This document shows positions 27,948 to 37,118 of a DNA stretch of 64,000 nt, one piece after another. Source of the DNA: Shewanella insulae (GTDB lineage: Bacteria > Pseudomonadota > Gammaproteobacteria > Enterobacterales > Shewanellaceae); assembly GCF_009831655.1 (NCBI RefSeq), contig NZ_WRPA01000003.1, forward strand, positions 124,001 through 188,000. Reading direction: 5' to 3'. The notes beneath the pieces are model-generated. The model did not search any database and was not told where the DNA came from. It saw nothing but the letters and a program-made list of their open reading frames with translations. How positions within the stretch are numbered: the first letter of the stretch is position 1; each line of letters starts with the position of its first letter. A program made the position numbers and the translations under genes.

Positions 27948-29231
27948 TTAGTTGCGACTGCCCTTGGGTGCCTTGTAGTGCTGAGGCATGACCCGCACCG
28001 TTTTCACCATGTTGTCTGCCACCTCGACGACCTCAAGCGGATAGCCCGAGAGGCGCATAGAGGTGTTAGGCTCAGGGATCTCCTCGAGATACTCAAGGAT
28101 CAGGCCGTTGAGCGTCTTAGGCCCATCGATAGGGAAGTGCCAGTCCATCTCCTTGTTGAGATCGCGGATATTGATGGTGGCGTCGATGACGAAGCTGCCA
28201 TCTTGCTGCTTGTTGATATCCTCGCTAGGCGTGGTGATCATCGAGGTGGTAAAGTCGCCGACGATCTCCTCGAGAATATCTTCCAGCGTCACTAGCCCCT
28301 GAATATCCCCATACTCATCCACCACAAGGCCGATACGTTCCTTGTTCTGCTGGAAGTTGGCCAGCTGCACGTTGAGGGGAGTCCCCTCGGGAATGAAGTA
28401 GATCTCCTTTACCGCGCGCAGCAGCGAGGACTTACTGAACTGCTGCTTGGATTGCAGCCGCAGGGCGTCCCTTAGGTGAACGAAGCCGACGGCATCGTCT
28501 ATGTTGTCGCGGTAGAGCAGGACCCGGGTGTGTGGGCTCTGAATCACCTGTTTATTGATGCGGCTAAAATCGTCGTTGACGTTGATGGCGTAGAGATCTG
28601 AGCGGGGGATCATGATGTCCTCGACCGTGACCTTTTCCAGATCCATGATAGAGAGCAGCATCTCCTGGTGGCGCTGTGGGATCAGGGCGCCGGCCTCGTG
28701 TACCACGGTGCGCAGCTCTTCCTGGCTCAAGGCGTCATCGGCCTTTACCGAACGGATCCCCAGCAGGCGCAGGAAGGTGGAGGTGATAAAGTTAACTATC
28801 TTCACCAAGGGGGATAGCACCACCAACAGCGCTTTGAGCAGTATGCTGGACGGGAAGGCGATACGCTCAGGGTGTAAGGCGGCCACTGTTTTTGGGGTCA
28901 CCTCGGCAAACACTAGCACCACCAGGGTGAGTACACCCGTGGCGATAGCTACCCCGACGTCACCAAACAGGCGTATCCCCAAGATGGTGGCGATGGCCGA
29001 CGCGAGGATGTTCACCAGGTTGTTGCCGATCAGAATCAAGCCTATCAGCCTGTCCGGGCGCTCTAACAGTCTGATCGCGCGTTTGGCACCCTTATGACCA
29101 TTGTTGGCCAGATGACGCAAGCGGTAGCGGTTGAGCGACATCATGGCGGTTTCAGAGCCGGAGAAATAGGCGGAGATGATGATGAGTACGAACAGGATGA
29201 TGACAAGTACGCTGGTGGATATAGCTTCCAA
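27948..29231 (-). CDS. yfjD: CNNM/CorC-type membrane protein with CBS domains (YfjD-like)
   Basis: This 427-residue protein has a DUF21/CNNM membrane domain (to about 190, including SAYFSGSETAMMSLNRYRL, the usual start), a CBS pair (about 205-330, with DIMIPRSDLYAI and GLVVDEYGDIQGLVTLEDIL) and a C-terminal CorC/HlyC domain (about 345-420). The family is linked to magnesium and cobalt export or resistance. In E. coli yfjD lies next to ypjD and ffh, exactly as here. The C-terminal GSRN stop is 40 bases from the shared terminator. Confidence 0.92.
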   Translation of the reverse strand: MEAISTSVLVIILFVLIIISAYFSGSETAMMSLNRYRLRHLANNGHKGAKRAIRLLERPDRLIGLILIGNNLVNILASAIATILGIRLFGDVGVAIATGVLTLVVLVFAEVTPKTVAALHPERIAFPSSILLKALLVVLSPLVKIVNFITSTFLRLLGIRSVKADDALSQEELRTVVHEAGALIPQRHQEMLLSIMDLEKVTVEDIMIPRSDLYAINVNDDFSRINKQVIQSPHTRVLLYRDNIDDAVGFVHLRDALRLQSKQQFSKSSLLRAVKEIYFIPEGTPLNVQLANFQQNKERIGLVVDEYGDIQGLVTLEDILEEIVGDFTTSMITTPSEDINKQQDGSFVIDATINIRDLNKEMDWHFPIDGPKTLNGLILEYLEEIPEPNTSMRLSGYPLEVVEVADNMVKTVRVMPQHYKAPKGSRN

Positions 29232-29377
29232 TCAGTGGCCCCACTTTGGCGTTGATGAGTAAGAATGGCGTTAAGATTTAGTAAATACAGCGATTTGGAC
29301 TGTGAGTCAAGTTCACCTAGGTCGCACTTTAGTCCATCTTGACCTAGGTGAGGAGCGCAGTATTTAGCGTGTTTAGC

Positions 29378-30166
29378 CTATTGCAGGATCAACTCTTTGA
29401 CGATGCGGGCGCCGAAGTAGGCCAGTGATAGCAGAGTGGCGCCGGTTAGGGTGTAGGCCACAGCGGTGCGGATCTTACAACCCACCCAGTACTGCTGTGC
29501 CAACATGGCGATATAGGTAAACCAGGCCATGATAGAGAGAATTGCCTTATGGCCCTGGCCGTCGGCAAACATGTCATCGAGGAAGATAAAGCCGGTCGCC
29601 AGCGACAGGCTCAAGAGCACCACGCCGATGATCACCAGATGGTAGAGCTGCTTCTCTACCGTCATCAGCGGCGGAATCGCAGGGCTCAGCATCAGCTGCT
29701 TCTTCTTCAGCTTGTTTTGAATCATTGCCAGTTGGATGGCATAGAGGGCCGCGATCATCAGGGCACTGTATGCCATCAGCGACAGCACCACGTGGGCCAA
29801 CACCTCGGGGTAAAGCTCGAAGTGGGTGATATATTTTGGTGGCAATAGCCACAGCAAGGCTACCGAGATAACAGAACAGGCGTAGACCACAGGCACGACG
29901 ACGATTACCTTGAGGCGGAACATCAAGATGGTGAAGGTGAAGGCGATGATCCAGTTCACCATGGAGATCACGTTGGTCAGGCTAAAGTTTTGCCCTTCAC
30001 CTGTGAAGATGGCCTGAGACAAGGCGGCGGCATGGAGTACCACGGCCACGGCGGCGAAGGCGGCAACGGCTTTACGGTTAGGGCCATCGGCATGAAACAG
30101 TCTGCTGACGACCAGAACGAGCGCGATACTGTAGAAGAAAATGGCTGAAGCCGAAAAAATCACCAT
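29378..30166 (-). CDS. ypjD: YpjD-like cytochrome c assembly family membrane protein
   Basis: This 262-residue protein has about eight hydrophobic helices and belongs to the CcmC/CcsA family, with the haem-handling type motif region GHKAILSIMAWFTYIAMLAQQYWVG. E. coli YpjD occupies the same place, divergent from ffh. Its function is not settled; haem transport or cytochrome maturation is a guess from the family. It lies upstream of yfjD on the same strand with about 146 bases between. Confidence 0.88.
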   Translation of the reverse strand: MVIFSASAIFFYSIALVLVVSRLFHADGPNRKAVAAFAAVAVVLHAAALSQAIFTGEGQNFSLTNVISMVNWIIAFTFTILMFRLKVIVVVPVVYACSVISVALLWLLPPKYITHFELYPEVLAHVVLSLMAYSALMIAALYAIQLAMIQNKLKKKQLMLSPAIPPLMTVEKQLYHLVIIGVVLLSLSLATGFIFLDDMFADGQGHKAILSIMAWFTYIAMLAQQYWVGCKIRTAVAYTLTGATLLSLAYFGARIVKELILQ

Positions 30167-30330
30167 CGAAAATTAACCTATCGTTATGTGAGCTTTCTTG
30201 TGGTTATCGAACCGCGCGAGGCGGTCGAGTTATTATCCTTAGTTGATCGTTAGAATAACACGATGGATGCTATTTTGGGCAGAGGCTTTACACACAAAAA
30301 TTAGTTCTTTCTGAGCGTTACTCCTAAGTT

Positions 30331-30378
30331 TTGACATTTTTCTTCCATGGGAGTGTTATGGTGTAAGTCATAACTTAC
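30331..30378 (+). promoter_or_regulatory. sigma-70 promoter of ffh with operator-like palindrome
   Basis: TTGACA (30331-30336) and TGTTAT (30354-30359) are 17 bases apart, a good sigma-70 promoter. Just downstream, GTAAGT-CATA-ACTTAC (30363-30378) is a perfect palindrome covering the expected start site, so it may be an operator or a 5' RNA hairpin. The ffh ATG is 80 bases further on. Confidence 0.7.
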
Positions 30379-30458
30379 GCTGCGCGGTAGCATAATATCT
30401 GCGCATCGCTATAATACTGCCCCAATCATGTAAATTCTAAACGGTAAAGAACGCGATA

Positions 30459-31832
30459 ATGTTTGAGAACCTCACCGACAGATTATCACGCACCCTGAAA
30501 AATATTAGCGGTCGTGGTCGCTTAACAGAAGACAATATTAAAGAAACGTTACGCGAAGTGCGCATGGCGCTACTGGAAGCCGACGTCGCCTTGCCTGTTG
30601 TACGCGCCTTCGTTAACAGCGTTAAAGAGCGCGCCGTAGGCCAGGAGGTCACCAAGAGCCTGAGCCCAGGCCAAGCCTTCATCAAGATCGTCCAGAGTGA
30701 GCTCGAAAATGCCATGGGCGAGGCCAACGAGGCGTTAAACCTCTCGGCGCAGCCGCCAGCGGTGATCATGATGGCCGGTCTACAAGGTGCGGGTAAGACC
30801 ACCAGTGTTGCCAAGCTGTCTAAGTTCCTGCGTGAGAGACAGAAGAAATCTGTGCTGGTGGTCAGTGCCGACGTCTATCGTCCGGCGGCGATCAAGCAGC
30901 TCGAGACCCTGGCAAATGAGGTAGAGGTCGAGTTCTTCCCATCGGATGTTTCGCAAAAGCCTATCGATATCGTCGATGCGGCTATGGCTCATGCCAAGCT
31001 CAAATTTATCGATGTGGTGATCGTCGATACCGCGGGTCGCCTGCATGTCGATGAGAGCATGATGGACGAGATCAAGGCACTGCATGCTGCGGTGCAGCCG
31101 GTAGAAACCCTGTTTGTGGTCGACGCCATGACGGGTCAGGATGCAGCCAATACCGCCAAGGCTTTTAACGAAGCTCTGCCGCTGACAGGTGTGGTACTGA
31201 CCAAGGTCGATGGTGATGCCCGCGGTGGTGCGGCGCTGTCGATTCGTCACATTACCGGCAAGCCGATTAAGTTCCTGGGTGTGGGCGAGAAGACTGATGC
31301 GCTCGAGCCTTTCCATCCCGATCGCGTCGCCTCACGCATTCTGGGTATGGGCGATGTGCTTTCCTTGATCGAAGAGGTTGAGCGCGGCGTCGATAAAGAC
31401 AAGGCGATGAAGCTGGCCTCTAAGGTTAAGAAGGGCGGTAGCTTCGACCTGGAAGACTTCCGCGAACAGCTTCAACAGATGAAGAACATGGGCGGCATGA
31501 TGAACATGCTCGAGAAGCTGCCAGGTGTTGGTCAACTTCCTCCTGAGGCTCTGGCTCAGGTGCAGGATGGCAAGATGACTGGGCAAATGGAGGCTATTAT
31601 TAATTCTATGACCCCGGCCGAGCGTAAGCGCCCTGAGATCATCAAGGGATCTCGTAAACGTCGTATCGCCATGGGGTCTGGTACCCAGATCCAGGACGTC
31701 AATCGTCTGCTCAAGCAGTTCACTCAGATGCAGAAGATGATGAAGAAGATGTCCGGTAAGGGGGGCGTGAAGAAGATGATGCGCGGCATGAGCGGCATGC
31801 TGCCTCCTGGGATGAAGATGCCGGGACGTTAA
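30459..31832 (+). CDS. ffh: signal recognition particle protein Ffh
   Basis: This 457-residue GTPase binds 4.5S RNA and signal sequences and targets membrane proteins to FtsY and SecYEG. The N domain begins MFENLTDRLSRTLKNISGRG; the P-loop GLQGAGKT is at 107-114, with DTAGRLHVD and TKVDGDARGGAALS later. The methionine-rich M domain ends the protein (KKMMRGMSGMLPPGMKMPG). It is divergent from ypjD and precedes rpsP, as in E. coli. Confidence 0.98.
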   Translation: MFENLTDRLSRTLKNISGRGRLTEDNIKETLREVRMALLEADVALPVVRAFVNSVKERAVGQEVTKSLSPGQAFIKIVQSELENAMGEANEALNLSAQPPAVIMMAGLQGAGKTTSVAKLSKFLRERQKKSVLVVSADVYRPAAIKQLETLANEVEVEFFPSDVSQKPIDIVDAAMAHAKLKFIDVVIVDTAGRLHVDESMMDEIKALHAAVQPVETLFVVDAMTGQDAANTAKAFNEALPLTGVVLTKVDGDARGGAALSIRHITGKPIKFLGVGEKTDALEPFHPDRVASRILGMGDVLSLIEEVERGVDKDKAMKLASKVKKGGSFDLEDFREQLQQMKNMGGMMNMLEKLPGVGQLPPEALAQVQDGKMTGQMEAIINSMTPAERKRPEIIKGSRKRRIAMGSGTQIQDVNRLLKQFTQMQKMMKKMSGKGGVKKMMRGMSGMLPPGMKMPGR

Positions 31833-31862
31833 TCGTCTTACTTTGTATAGATTTAGCTAAGT

Positions 31863-31905
31863 CCATTAAGGGTTTTCAGCCCTTAGTGGGTTTGCTATTT
31901 TTGCG
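31863..31905 (+). terminator. terminator-like hairpin between ffh and rpsP
   Basis: CCATTAAGGG (31863-31872) pairs with CCCTTAGTGG (31880-31889) around a seven-base loop, followed by TTTGCTATTTTT. The broken T run suggests partial termination. A new promoter for rpsP follows at once. Confidence 0.7.
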
Positions 31906-31914
31906 TGAAAAACG

Positions 31915-31942
31915 TTGCATTTGTCACCGGTTCAGGTAGAAT
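31915..31942 (+). promoter_or_regulatory. sigma-70 promoter of the rpsP-rimM-trmD-rplS operon
   Basis: TTGCAT (31915-31920) and TAGAAT (31937-31942) lie 16 bases apart. The leader that follows is about 90 bases and holds a small hairpin, TTGCTTC/GAAGCAA (31997-32015), ahead of the rpsP ribosome site. Confidence 0.72.
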
Positions 31943-32037
31943 CGGGCGGCTTTCTATCTGGGACTCTTCGCGAACACGGGGTTCCAGTTTTTATTTTTGC
32001 TTCAGAAAGAAGCAAATCATTAGAGGATAAAAGACGC

Positions 32038-32289
32038 ATGGTTACCATTCGTTTAGCTCGAGGCGGCGCAAAAAAGCGTCCATTTTATAACATCGTTGTT
32101 GCTGATAGCCGTAACGCTCGTGACGGTCGTTTCATCGAACGTGTTGGCTTCTTCAACCCTGTAGCTCGTGGTCAAGAAGAAGCTCTGCGCTTAGATCTTG
32201 ATCGTGTAGAACACTGGGTTGCTAACGGTGCTGCTACTACTGATCGTGTAGCGAAACTGATCAAAGACGCTCGTAAAGCTGCTGCTTAA
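32038..32289 (+). CDS. rpsP: ribosomal protein bS16
   Basis: This 83-residue 30S protein starts [20 protein letters not shown] and has [14 protein letters not shown], the bS16 signature. I start at the ATG at 32038 after TAGAGGA; the open frame runs back to 31915, but that part is the promoter and leader. First gene of the rpsP-rimM-trmD-rplS operon. Codon use is strongly biased, as in highly expressed genes. Confidence 0.98.
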
Positions 32290-32309
32290 TAGCGTTTAGG
32301 TATAGATTG

Positions 32310-32840
32310 ATGAGTAGTCACCAAGAACCTGTCGTACTAGGCAAATTAGGCGCTAGTCACGGCATTAAAGGTTGGTTGAAGATCACTAGCTATACCGATT
32401 CTGTCGAAGATATTTTTGACTATTCACCCTGGTTGATTAAAGAGCAAGGTGAATGGCGCGAAGTCAAGGTTGCACAGTGGCGTTACCAAGGTAAGGCGAT
32501 TATCGCCGCCCTGGAAGGCGTAACCACTCGAGACCAAGCGCAAATGCTCACTAACTGTGAGATTGCCATTCCCGCCGAGGCGATGAAGGCGCTGCCGGAA
32601 GATGAATTCTACTGGCGTGATCTTATCGGCTGTGAGGTGGTGAATACTAAAGGCTACAACATGGGCAAGGTCGACCAGATCGTGGAAACAGGATCGAACG
32701 ACGTGCTACTTGTGAAGGCCAACGCGAAAGATGGCTTTGGCAAAACGGAACGTATGATTCCTTTTGTTACCGAGCAGTTCATCCTAGAGGTGAATCTGGC
32801 GGAAAAACAAATTTTAGTGGATTGGGATCCGGACTTCTAA
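32310..32840 (+). CDS. rimM: 16S rRNA processing protein RimM
   Basis: This 176-residue protein helps mature the 30S head and binds uS19. The N-terminus [18 protein letters not shown] and the C-terminal PRC-barrel with [12 protein letters not shown] and [10 protein letters not shown] are typical. The ATG at 32310 lies 20 bases after rpsP. The order rpsP-rimM-trmD-rplS is the usual proteobacterial operon. Confidence 0.97.
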   Translation: MSSHQEPVVLGKLGASHGIKGWLKITSYTDSVEDIFDYSPWLIKEQGEWREVKVAQWRYQGKAIIAALEGVTTRDQAQMLTNCEIAIPAEAMKALPEDEFYWRDLIGCEVVNTKGYNMGKVDQIVETGSNDVLLVKANAKDGFGKTERMIPFVTEQFILEVNLAEKQILVDWDPDF

Positions 32841-32855
32841 GTCGAGGGGCAACAG

Positions 32856-33602
32856 ATGTGGTTAGGGGTAGTAACCCTGTTTCCAGAGATGTTTCGTGCC
32901 GTAACAGACTTTGGTGTAACGGGTCGGGCCGTAAGTAACGGTTTGTTAGAGTTGCAAACGTGGAATCCCAGAGATTTCACCCATGATAAGCATAGAACAG
33001 TGGACGACAGGCCTTATGGCGGCGGACCTGGCATGTTGATGATGGTGCAGCCTCTACGTGATGCCATCCATGCAGCGAAAGCCGCTGCGGGTGATAAGGC
33101 TAAGGTGATTTATCTCTCTCCTCAGGGACGCAAGCTGACACAGCAGGGCGTCGAAGAGTTAGCTAAATCGGAGCGTTTGATTTTAGTGTGTGGTCGCTAC
33201 GAAGGTATCGATGAGCGCATTATTCAAACGGAAGTGGATGAAGAGTGGTCGATTGGAGATTACGTGCTCTCGGGCGGTGAACTTCCAGCGATGACTCTGA
33301 TCGATTCGGTCTCTCGTTTGGTTCCTGGCGTGCTAGGAAAACAGGCGTCGGCAGAGCAGGATTCCTTCTCTGACGGATTGCTGGATTGTCCCCACTATAC
33401 TCGCCCCGAAAGCCTAGATGGTATCGATGTACCGGCGGTATTGCTTAGCGGCAACCACGAACATATTAGACGCTGGCGTTTGCAGCAGAGTCTCGGAAGA
33501 ACTTTACTGCGGCGACCAGAATTATTTGAAAATCTAGCTCTGACTGACGAACAAACCAAGCTATTAGCCGAGTTTGTTAATACCGCCCAAGCAGGCGAGT
33601 AA
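32856..33602 (+). CDS. trmD: tRNA (guanine37-N1) methyltransferase TrmD
   Basis: This 248-residue SPOUT-class enzyme methylates G37 of tRNAs reading CNN/GG codons, preventing frameshifts. It has [13 protein letters not shown] at the start, [14 protein letters not shown], the knot region [12 protein letters not shown] and [14 protein letters not shown]. It starts 15 bases after rimM and has the family length. Confidence 0.98.
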   Translation: MWLGVVTLFPEMFRAVTDFGVTGRAVSNGLLELQTWNPRDFTHDKHRTVDDRPYGGGPGMLMMVQPLRDAIHAAKAAAGDKAKVIYLSPQGRKLTQQGVEELAKSERLILVCGRYEGIDERIIQTEVDEEWSIGDYVLSGGELPAMTLIDSVSRLVPGVLGKQASAEQDSFSDGLLDCPHYTRPESLDGIDVPAVLLSGNHEHIRRWRLQQSLGRTLLRRPELFENLALTDEQTKLLAEFVNTAQAGE

Positions 33603-33636
33603 AAGTGGTCAGTTATTACTAGTATGGAGTTTATTC

Positions 33637-33987
33637 ATGAATAACATCATTAAAATGCTCAACGATGAGCAAATGAAGCAAGACGTACCAGAATTTGGTG
33701 CAGGTGACACAGTAGTTGTAAAAGTACGTGTTGTTGAAGGCGGTAAAGAGCGTCTACAGGCGTTCGAAGGCGTTGTTATCGCTAAGCGTAACCGTGGTCT
33801 GCACTCTGCATTTACTGTACGTAAGATCTCTAATGGCGAAGGTGTTGAGCGTGCGTTCCAGACTCACAGCCCGCTCATCTCTAGCATCGAAGTTAAGCGT
33901 CGCGGCCGTGTTCGTCGTGCTAAGCTTTACTACCTACGTGAGCGTTCAGGTAAGTCTGCACGTATCCGCGAGAAGCTTGCTAAGTAA
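33637..33987 (+). CDS. rplS: ribosomal protein bL19
   Basis: This 116-residue 50S protein lies at the subunit interface. The N-terminus [20 protein letters not shown] and the run [30 protein letters not shown] and [12 protein letters not shown] match bL19. I start at the ATG at 33637, after TATGGAGTT, not at the earlier in-frame start that overlaps trmD. A strong terminator follows. Confidence 0.98.
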   Translation: MNNIIKMLNDEQMKQDVPEFGAGDTVVVKVRVVEGGKERLQAFEGVVIAKRNRGLHSAFTVRKISNGEGVERAFQTHSPLISSIEVKRRGRVRRAKLYYLRERSGKSARIREKLAK

Positions 33988-34030
33988 GCACTCGCTAAAA
34001 CGTAAAAAAAGATGCAGTGTTCGCACAATG

Positions 34031-34055
34031 ACCCGCCTTATGGCGGGTTTTTGTT
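34031..34055 (+). terminator. terminator after rplS
   Basis: ACCCGCC and GGCGGGT form a perfect stem around TTAT, followed by TTTTTG and a further T run. It ends the rpsP operon. Confidence 0.92.
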
Positions 34056-34271
34056 TTTAAGCGTTCGCTAATGCGTTGTGCTGTCCTCCTCTACATTGGC
34101 TTGCGTATTTCCCTCCTTATCCTCTCGCGTTCGGTAAGTGCTCCCTCGGCATAATCCCTTTCCTAAGTTGGCCTTCACTAGCGCATTTTTCGCCTTAATC
34201 GTGAATTATTCTTGAAAAGCGAATTTCTGCTTGATCTAAATTTATGCAGCAGGCATAGTTAGCTCACAGGT

Positions 34272-34289
34272 GTAATGGTGTACCATTAC
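34272..34289. promoter_or_regulatory. palindromic operator candidate upstream of aroF
   Basis: GTAATGG-TGTA-CCATTAC is a perfect 7-bp inverted repeat with a four-base gap, about 50-65 bases before the aroF start. It resembles a TyrR box in its outer bases (TGTAA...TTACG) but the gap between half-sites is two bases too long for TGTAAA-N6-TTTACA. It may be an operator for an aromatic-responsive regulator. Confidence 0.4.
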
Positions 34290-34336
34290 GATATTGCATT
34301 TTAGGTATGAGAAAACACACTAGGTTGGTGACAGGT

Positions 34337-35428
34337 ATGCAGCAAGACACGATTAATAATGTTCACATCAGCTCGGAGAAAGTGCTGGTGACCCCCCAAG
34401 AGTTAAAACAACAACTGCCCCTGTCGACTGCCGCCTATCATTATGTGCTTAACGCGCGCCGCACCGTATCGGATATCGTCCACAAGCGTGACAACCGTGT
34501 GCTGGTGGTCAGCGGCCCATGCTCTATCCACGATATCGCCTCGGCCAAGGAGTACGCCTTGCGCCTCAAGACGCTACACGATGAGCTCAAAGATGAGTTC
34601 TACATTTTGATGCGGGTCTACTTCGAGAAGCCACGTACTACCGTGGGCTGGAAGGGGATGATCAACGATCCCGATATGGATGAGTCCTTCGATGTCGAGA
34701 AGGGTTTACGCCAGGCGAGAGAGTTGATGATCTGGTTGGCGGAGCTTGGTTTGCCGGTGGCCACAGAGGCGCTGGATCCCATCAGCCCGCAATACATCTC
34801 AGAGTTGGTCACCTGGTCGGCCATCGGCGCGCGCACCACAGAGTCTCAGACCCACAGGGAGATGGCCTCGGGGCTCTCTATGCCGGTGGGCTTCAAGAAT
34901 GGCACAGACGGCAAGCTAGGGGTGGCGATAAACGCGCTGCAGTCGGCGGCCAGCAGCCACAGATTTATGGGGATCAACCAGGCGGGGCAGGTCGCCTTGC
35001 TACAGACCGCGGGTAACCCGGATGGTCATGTGATCCTGCGTGGCGGTAAGACACCCAACTATGATGCTTCGAGCGTGGCCAAGTGTGAGCAGCAGCTGCA
35101 TGCGGCTAAACTCAACGCTCGCTTGGTGGTGGATTGTAGCCATGGTAACTCGAGTAAAGATCACACCCGCCAGCCGAGCGTCTGCCAGGAAGTGTTCGAG
35201 CAGATCGCCAATGGCAACAAGTCGATCATTGGTGTCATGTTGGAGAGCCATCTGAACGAGGGCAATCAGAGCAGCGATAAGCCGATGAGCGAGCTGGCCT
35301 ACGGGGTGTCGGTTACCGATGCCTGCATCGATTGGCAGACCACAGAGGAGCTCCTGCGTCAGGGCGCCGCACAATTGGCATCGGTTTTACCCAGCAGATT
35401 TGCTATGCTCAAGGCGGTTAATGCCTGA
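34337..35428 (+). CDS. aroF: DAHP synthase (class I-alpha, AroF/G/H type)
   Basis: This enzyme of about 363 residues condenses PEP and erythrose 4-phosphate, the first step of aromatic synthesis. It has [45 protein letters not shown] residues ([20 protein letters not shown]), [16 protein letters not shown] and [12 protein letters not shown], all of the class I-alpha active site. Its overlap with tyrA points to the tyrosine-sensitive isoenzyme AroF. The frame opens at an ATG at 34307, but the ATG at 34337 has a better ribosome site (GGTG six bases ahead). Confidence 0.95.
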   Translation: MQQDTINNVHISSEKVLVTPQELKQQLPLSTAAYHYVLNARRTVSDIVHKRDNRVLVVSGPCSIHDIASAKEYALRLKTLHDELKDEFYILMRVYFEKPRTTVGWKGMINDPDMDESFDVEKGLRQARELMIWLAELGLPVATEALDPISPQYISELVTWSAIGARTTESQTHREMASGLSMPVGFKNGTDGKLGVAINALQSAASSHRFMGINQAGQVALLQTAGNPDGHVILRGGKTPNYDASSVAKCEQQLHAAKLNARLVVDCSHGNSSKDHTRQPSVCQEVFEQIANGNKSIIGVMLESHLNEGNQSSDKPMSELAYGVSVTDACIDWQTTEELLRQGAAQLASVLPSRFAMLKAVNA

Positions 35429-35442
35429 TGGAAAGTGCGCAA

Positions 35443-36582
35443 ATGAGTGAGAAAACCACCAAAGAGCTTGAAAAATTAAGAGAACATATCGACAGTGTCG
35501 ATCAACAGCTGTTGCATCTACTGCGTAAGCGCCTGGATCTGGTGGCCCAGGTGGGTGGCGTCAAGCATGCGGCCGGGGTGCCCATCTACGCGCCTCAGCG
35601 CGAGGCCTCCATGCTGGCCAAGCGCCGGGAGGAGGCGGCTAAGATGAATGTCTCGCCTCAGCTGATCGAAGATATTCTGCGTCGCCTGATGCGCGAGTCT
35701 TATCTCAACGAGAAGGATGTCGGTTTCAAGCAGGTTAAGACAGATCTGGGCCATGTGGTGATCGTTGGTGGCCAGGGCAAGCTAGGCGGCCTGTTTGCCC
35801 AGATGCTGAGCCTGTCCGGCTATCAGGTGAAGTCTCTGGATAAAGATGACTGGCAGCAAGCCGAGGCGATATTCGATGGGGCAGGGATGGTGATCGTCAC
35901 TGTGCCTATCAGCATCACCTGTGAGCTTATTCGCGACAAGCTTACCAGTCTGCCAAGCAGCTGCATTCTGGCCGATCTCACCTCAATCAAGGAGAAGCCA
36001 CTCGATGCGATGTTAAGCAGTCACCGAGGCCCAGTGGTGGGGCTGCACCCCATGTTCGGCCCGGATGTCGGCAGCCTGGCCAAGCAGGTGGTGGTGGTGT
36101 GTCATGGCCGCGGCCGAGAGCAGTATGAATGGCTGCTTGAGCAGATTGGCATATGGGGCGCGCGTCTCGTCGAGGCGGATGCTCAGCAACACGACAAGGC
36201 GATGCAACTGGTGCAGGCGATGCGCCACTTCTCATCGTTTGTCTATGGCCTGAATCTCTATCGTGAGGCGGCGGATATCGACAACCTGTTGCAGTTCAGC
36301 TCGCCCATCTACCGGTTGGAGCTGGCCATGGTCGGGCGTCTGTTTGCCCAGAGTCCCGAGCTCTATGCCGACATCATCTTCGCCCAGCAGGAGAGCCTGA
36401 CGGCGATTGGGGATTACCTGGATAACTATGCTCAGGCGCTCGAACTCTTGAAGCGTGGTGACAGGCAAGGCTTTATTCGCGAGTTTGAGGCGGTGGCCGC
36501 CTGGTTTGGGGATTTCGCGCCACAGTTCCAGCGCGAGAGCCGGGCCATGTTACAGTCGGTTAATGATATGAAGACAGGTTAA
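35443..36582 (+). CDS. tyrA: bifunctional chorismate mutase/prephenate dehydrogenase (T-protein)
   Basis: This 379-residue protein turns chorismate into prephenate and then into 4-hydroxyphenylpyruvate for tyrosine. The chorismate mutase domain covers about residues 5-90 ([20 protein letters not shown]). An NAD-binding dehydrogenase domain follows with GGQGKLGG at 109-116 and [11 protein letters not shown] prefer the ATG at 35443, which GGAAAG precedes at good distance; an ATG at 35428 overlapping the aroF stop would add five residues. It forms an operon with aroF, as in E. coli. Confidence 0.95.
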   Translation: MSEKTTKELEKLREHIDSVDQQLLHLLRKRLDLVAQVGGVKHAAGVPIYAPQREASMLAKRREEAAKMNVSPQLIEDILRRLMRESYLNEKDVGFKQVKTDLGHVVIVGGQGKLGGLFAQMLSLSGYQVKSLDKDDWQQAEAIFDGAGMVIVTVPISITCELIRDKLTSLPSSCILADLTSIKEKPLDAMLSSHRGPVVGLHPMFGPDVGSLAKQVVVVCHGRGREQYEWLLEQIGIWGARLVEADAQQHDKAMQLVQAMRHFSSFVYGLNLYREAADIDNLLQFSSPIYRLELAMVGRLFAQSPELYADIIFAQQESLTAIGDYLDNYAQALELLKRGDRQGFIREFEAVAAWFGDFAPQFQRESRAMLQSVNDMKTG

Positions 36583-36590
36583 TTGCTAAC

Positions 36591-36863
36591 CTAGGGAAGG
36601 TGCGAATAAGTCCCGTGCTTGCTCTGCGAGTGCTTATAGTGGATAGATGCAAGGCACAGTTTGCAGCGAATGGCCCTAGTCCTTCGCAAGAACTGTAACG
36701 CAGCAAATACCGCTGTAAGCCTCGCCCTGCGGGGCTTTGACAGCAACACCATTTCGGCGTTATTCAACTTCAGCAGGCCTAGGCATGCCTTCAGTTGAAT
36801 GCCTTGAACTGTCGCTGCTATCAAAGCCAGAGCTGTGCGACGACTTGTTCGCACCTTCCCTAG
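36591..36863. mobile_element. MITE-like element with 21-bp terminal inverted repeats
   Basis: CTAGGGAAGGTGCGAATAAG at 36591 and its inverse ending at 36863 (GCACCTTCCCTAG) form terminal repeats of 21 bases with one mismatch. The ends fit a TA or CTAG target duplication. The 273-base element has no transposase gene. Its interior is itself palindromic: GCTTTGACAGCAAC (36734) faces GCTGCTATCAAAGC (36827), and ATTCAACTTCAG (36762) faces CTTCAGTTGAAT (36800), so the transcript could fold into one long hairpin. The minus-strand reading frame across it looks like translated repeat. It sits eight bases after tyrA, between the gene and its terminator. The transposase family is not identifiable from this. 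Confidence 0.75.
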
Positions 36864-36876
36864 ATTAAAGCTCCCT

Positions 36877-36921
36877 GGCGGCGCCCGAGTGATCGACACT
36901 CAGGGCGCCGTCTTTCTTTTG
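36877..36921 (+). terminator. terminator downstream of tyrA, beyond the inserted element
   Basis: CGGCGCCCGAGTG (36879-36891) pairs with CACTCAGGGCGCCG (36897-36910) with one bulged A, followed by TCTTTCTTTTG. It is the likely original terminator of aroF-tyrA, now separated from tyrA by the MITE-like element. Confidence 0.82.
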
Positions 36922-36997
36922 GGCCTCTAAAAAGGATAACTCGCTGTTTTAAATTGTTTTACCATATTTTTTAACAAGTTAGTTTCGCAAAAGCTAA

Positions 36998-37013
36998 TTT
37001 GATCCGCTTCATA
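36998..37013. promoter_or_regulatory. weak CRP/FNR-family site upstream of hcp
   Basis: TTTGATCCGCTTCATA resembles the CRP/FNR family pattern (8 of 10 of TGTGA-N6-TCACA). It lies about 105-120 bases before hcp, in an AT-rich leader. A second inverted repeat, CATGC-N9-GCATG, is at 37079-37097. Anaerobic or nitrosative control of hcp is known in other bacteria; which regulator acts here cannot be read from the sequence. Confidence 0.3.
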
Positions 37014-37118
37014 GTTTCTTACATTGCTGTCAATTTTATCTTCTGTGAGTGTCATTAGCACAGTAGACTGCCTCAAAACATGCAAAGAAAAAGCATGATT
37101 AAATAAAGGAGCTGTGTT

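Noticed and set aside
34272..34289. Canonical TyrR box
   Set aside because: The outer bases fit, but the gap between half-sites is eight instead of six.
36591..36899. 102-codon minus-strand ORF between tyrA and hcp
   Set aside because: It lies almost wholly inside the MITE-like element and its terminal repeats, has no ribosome site, and reads as translated palindromic repeat.
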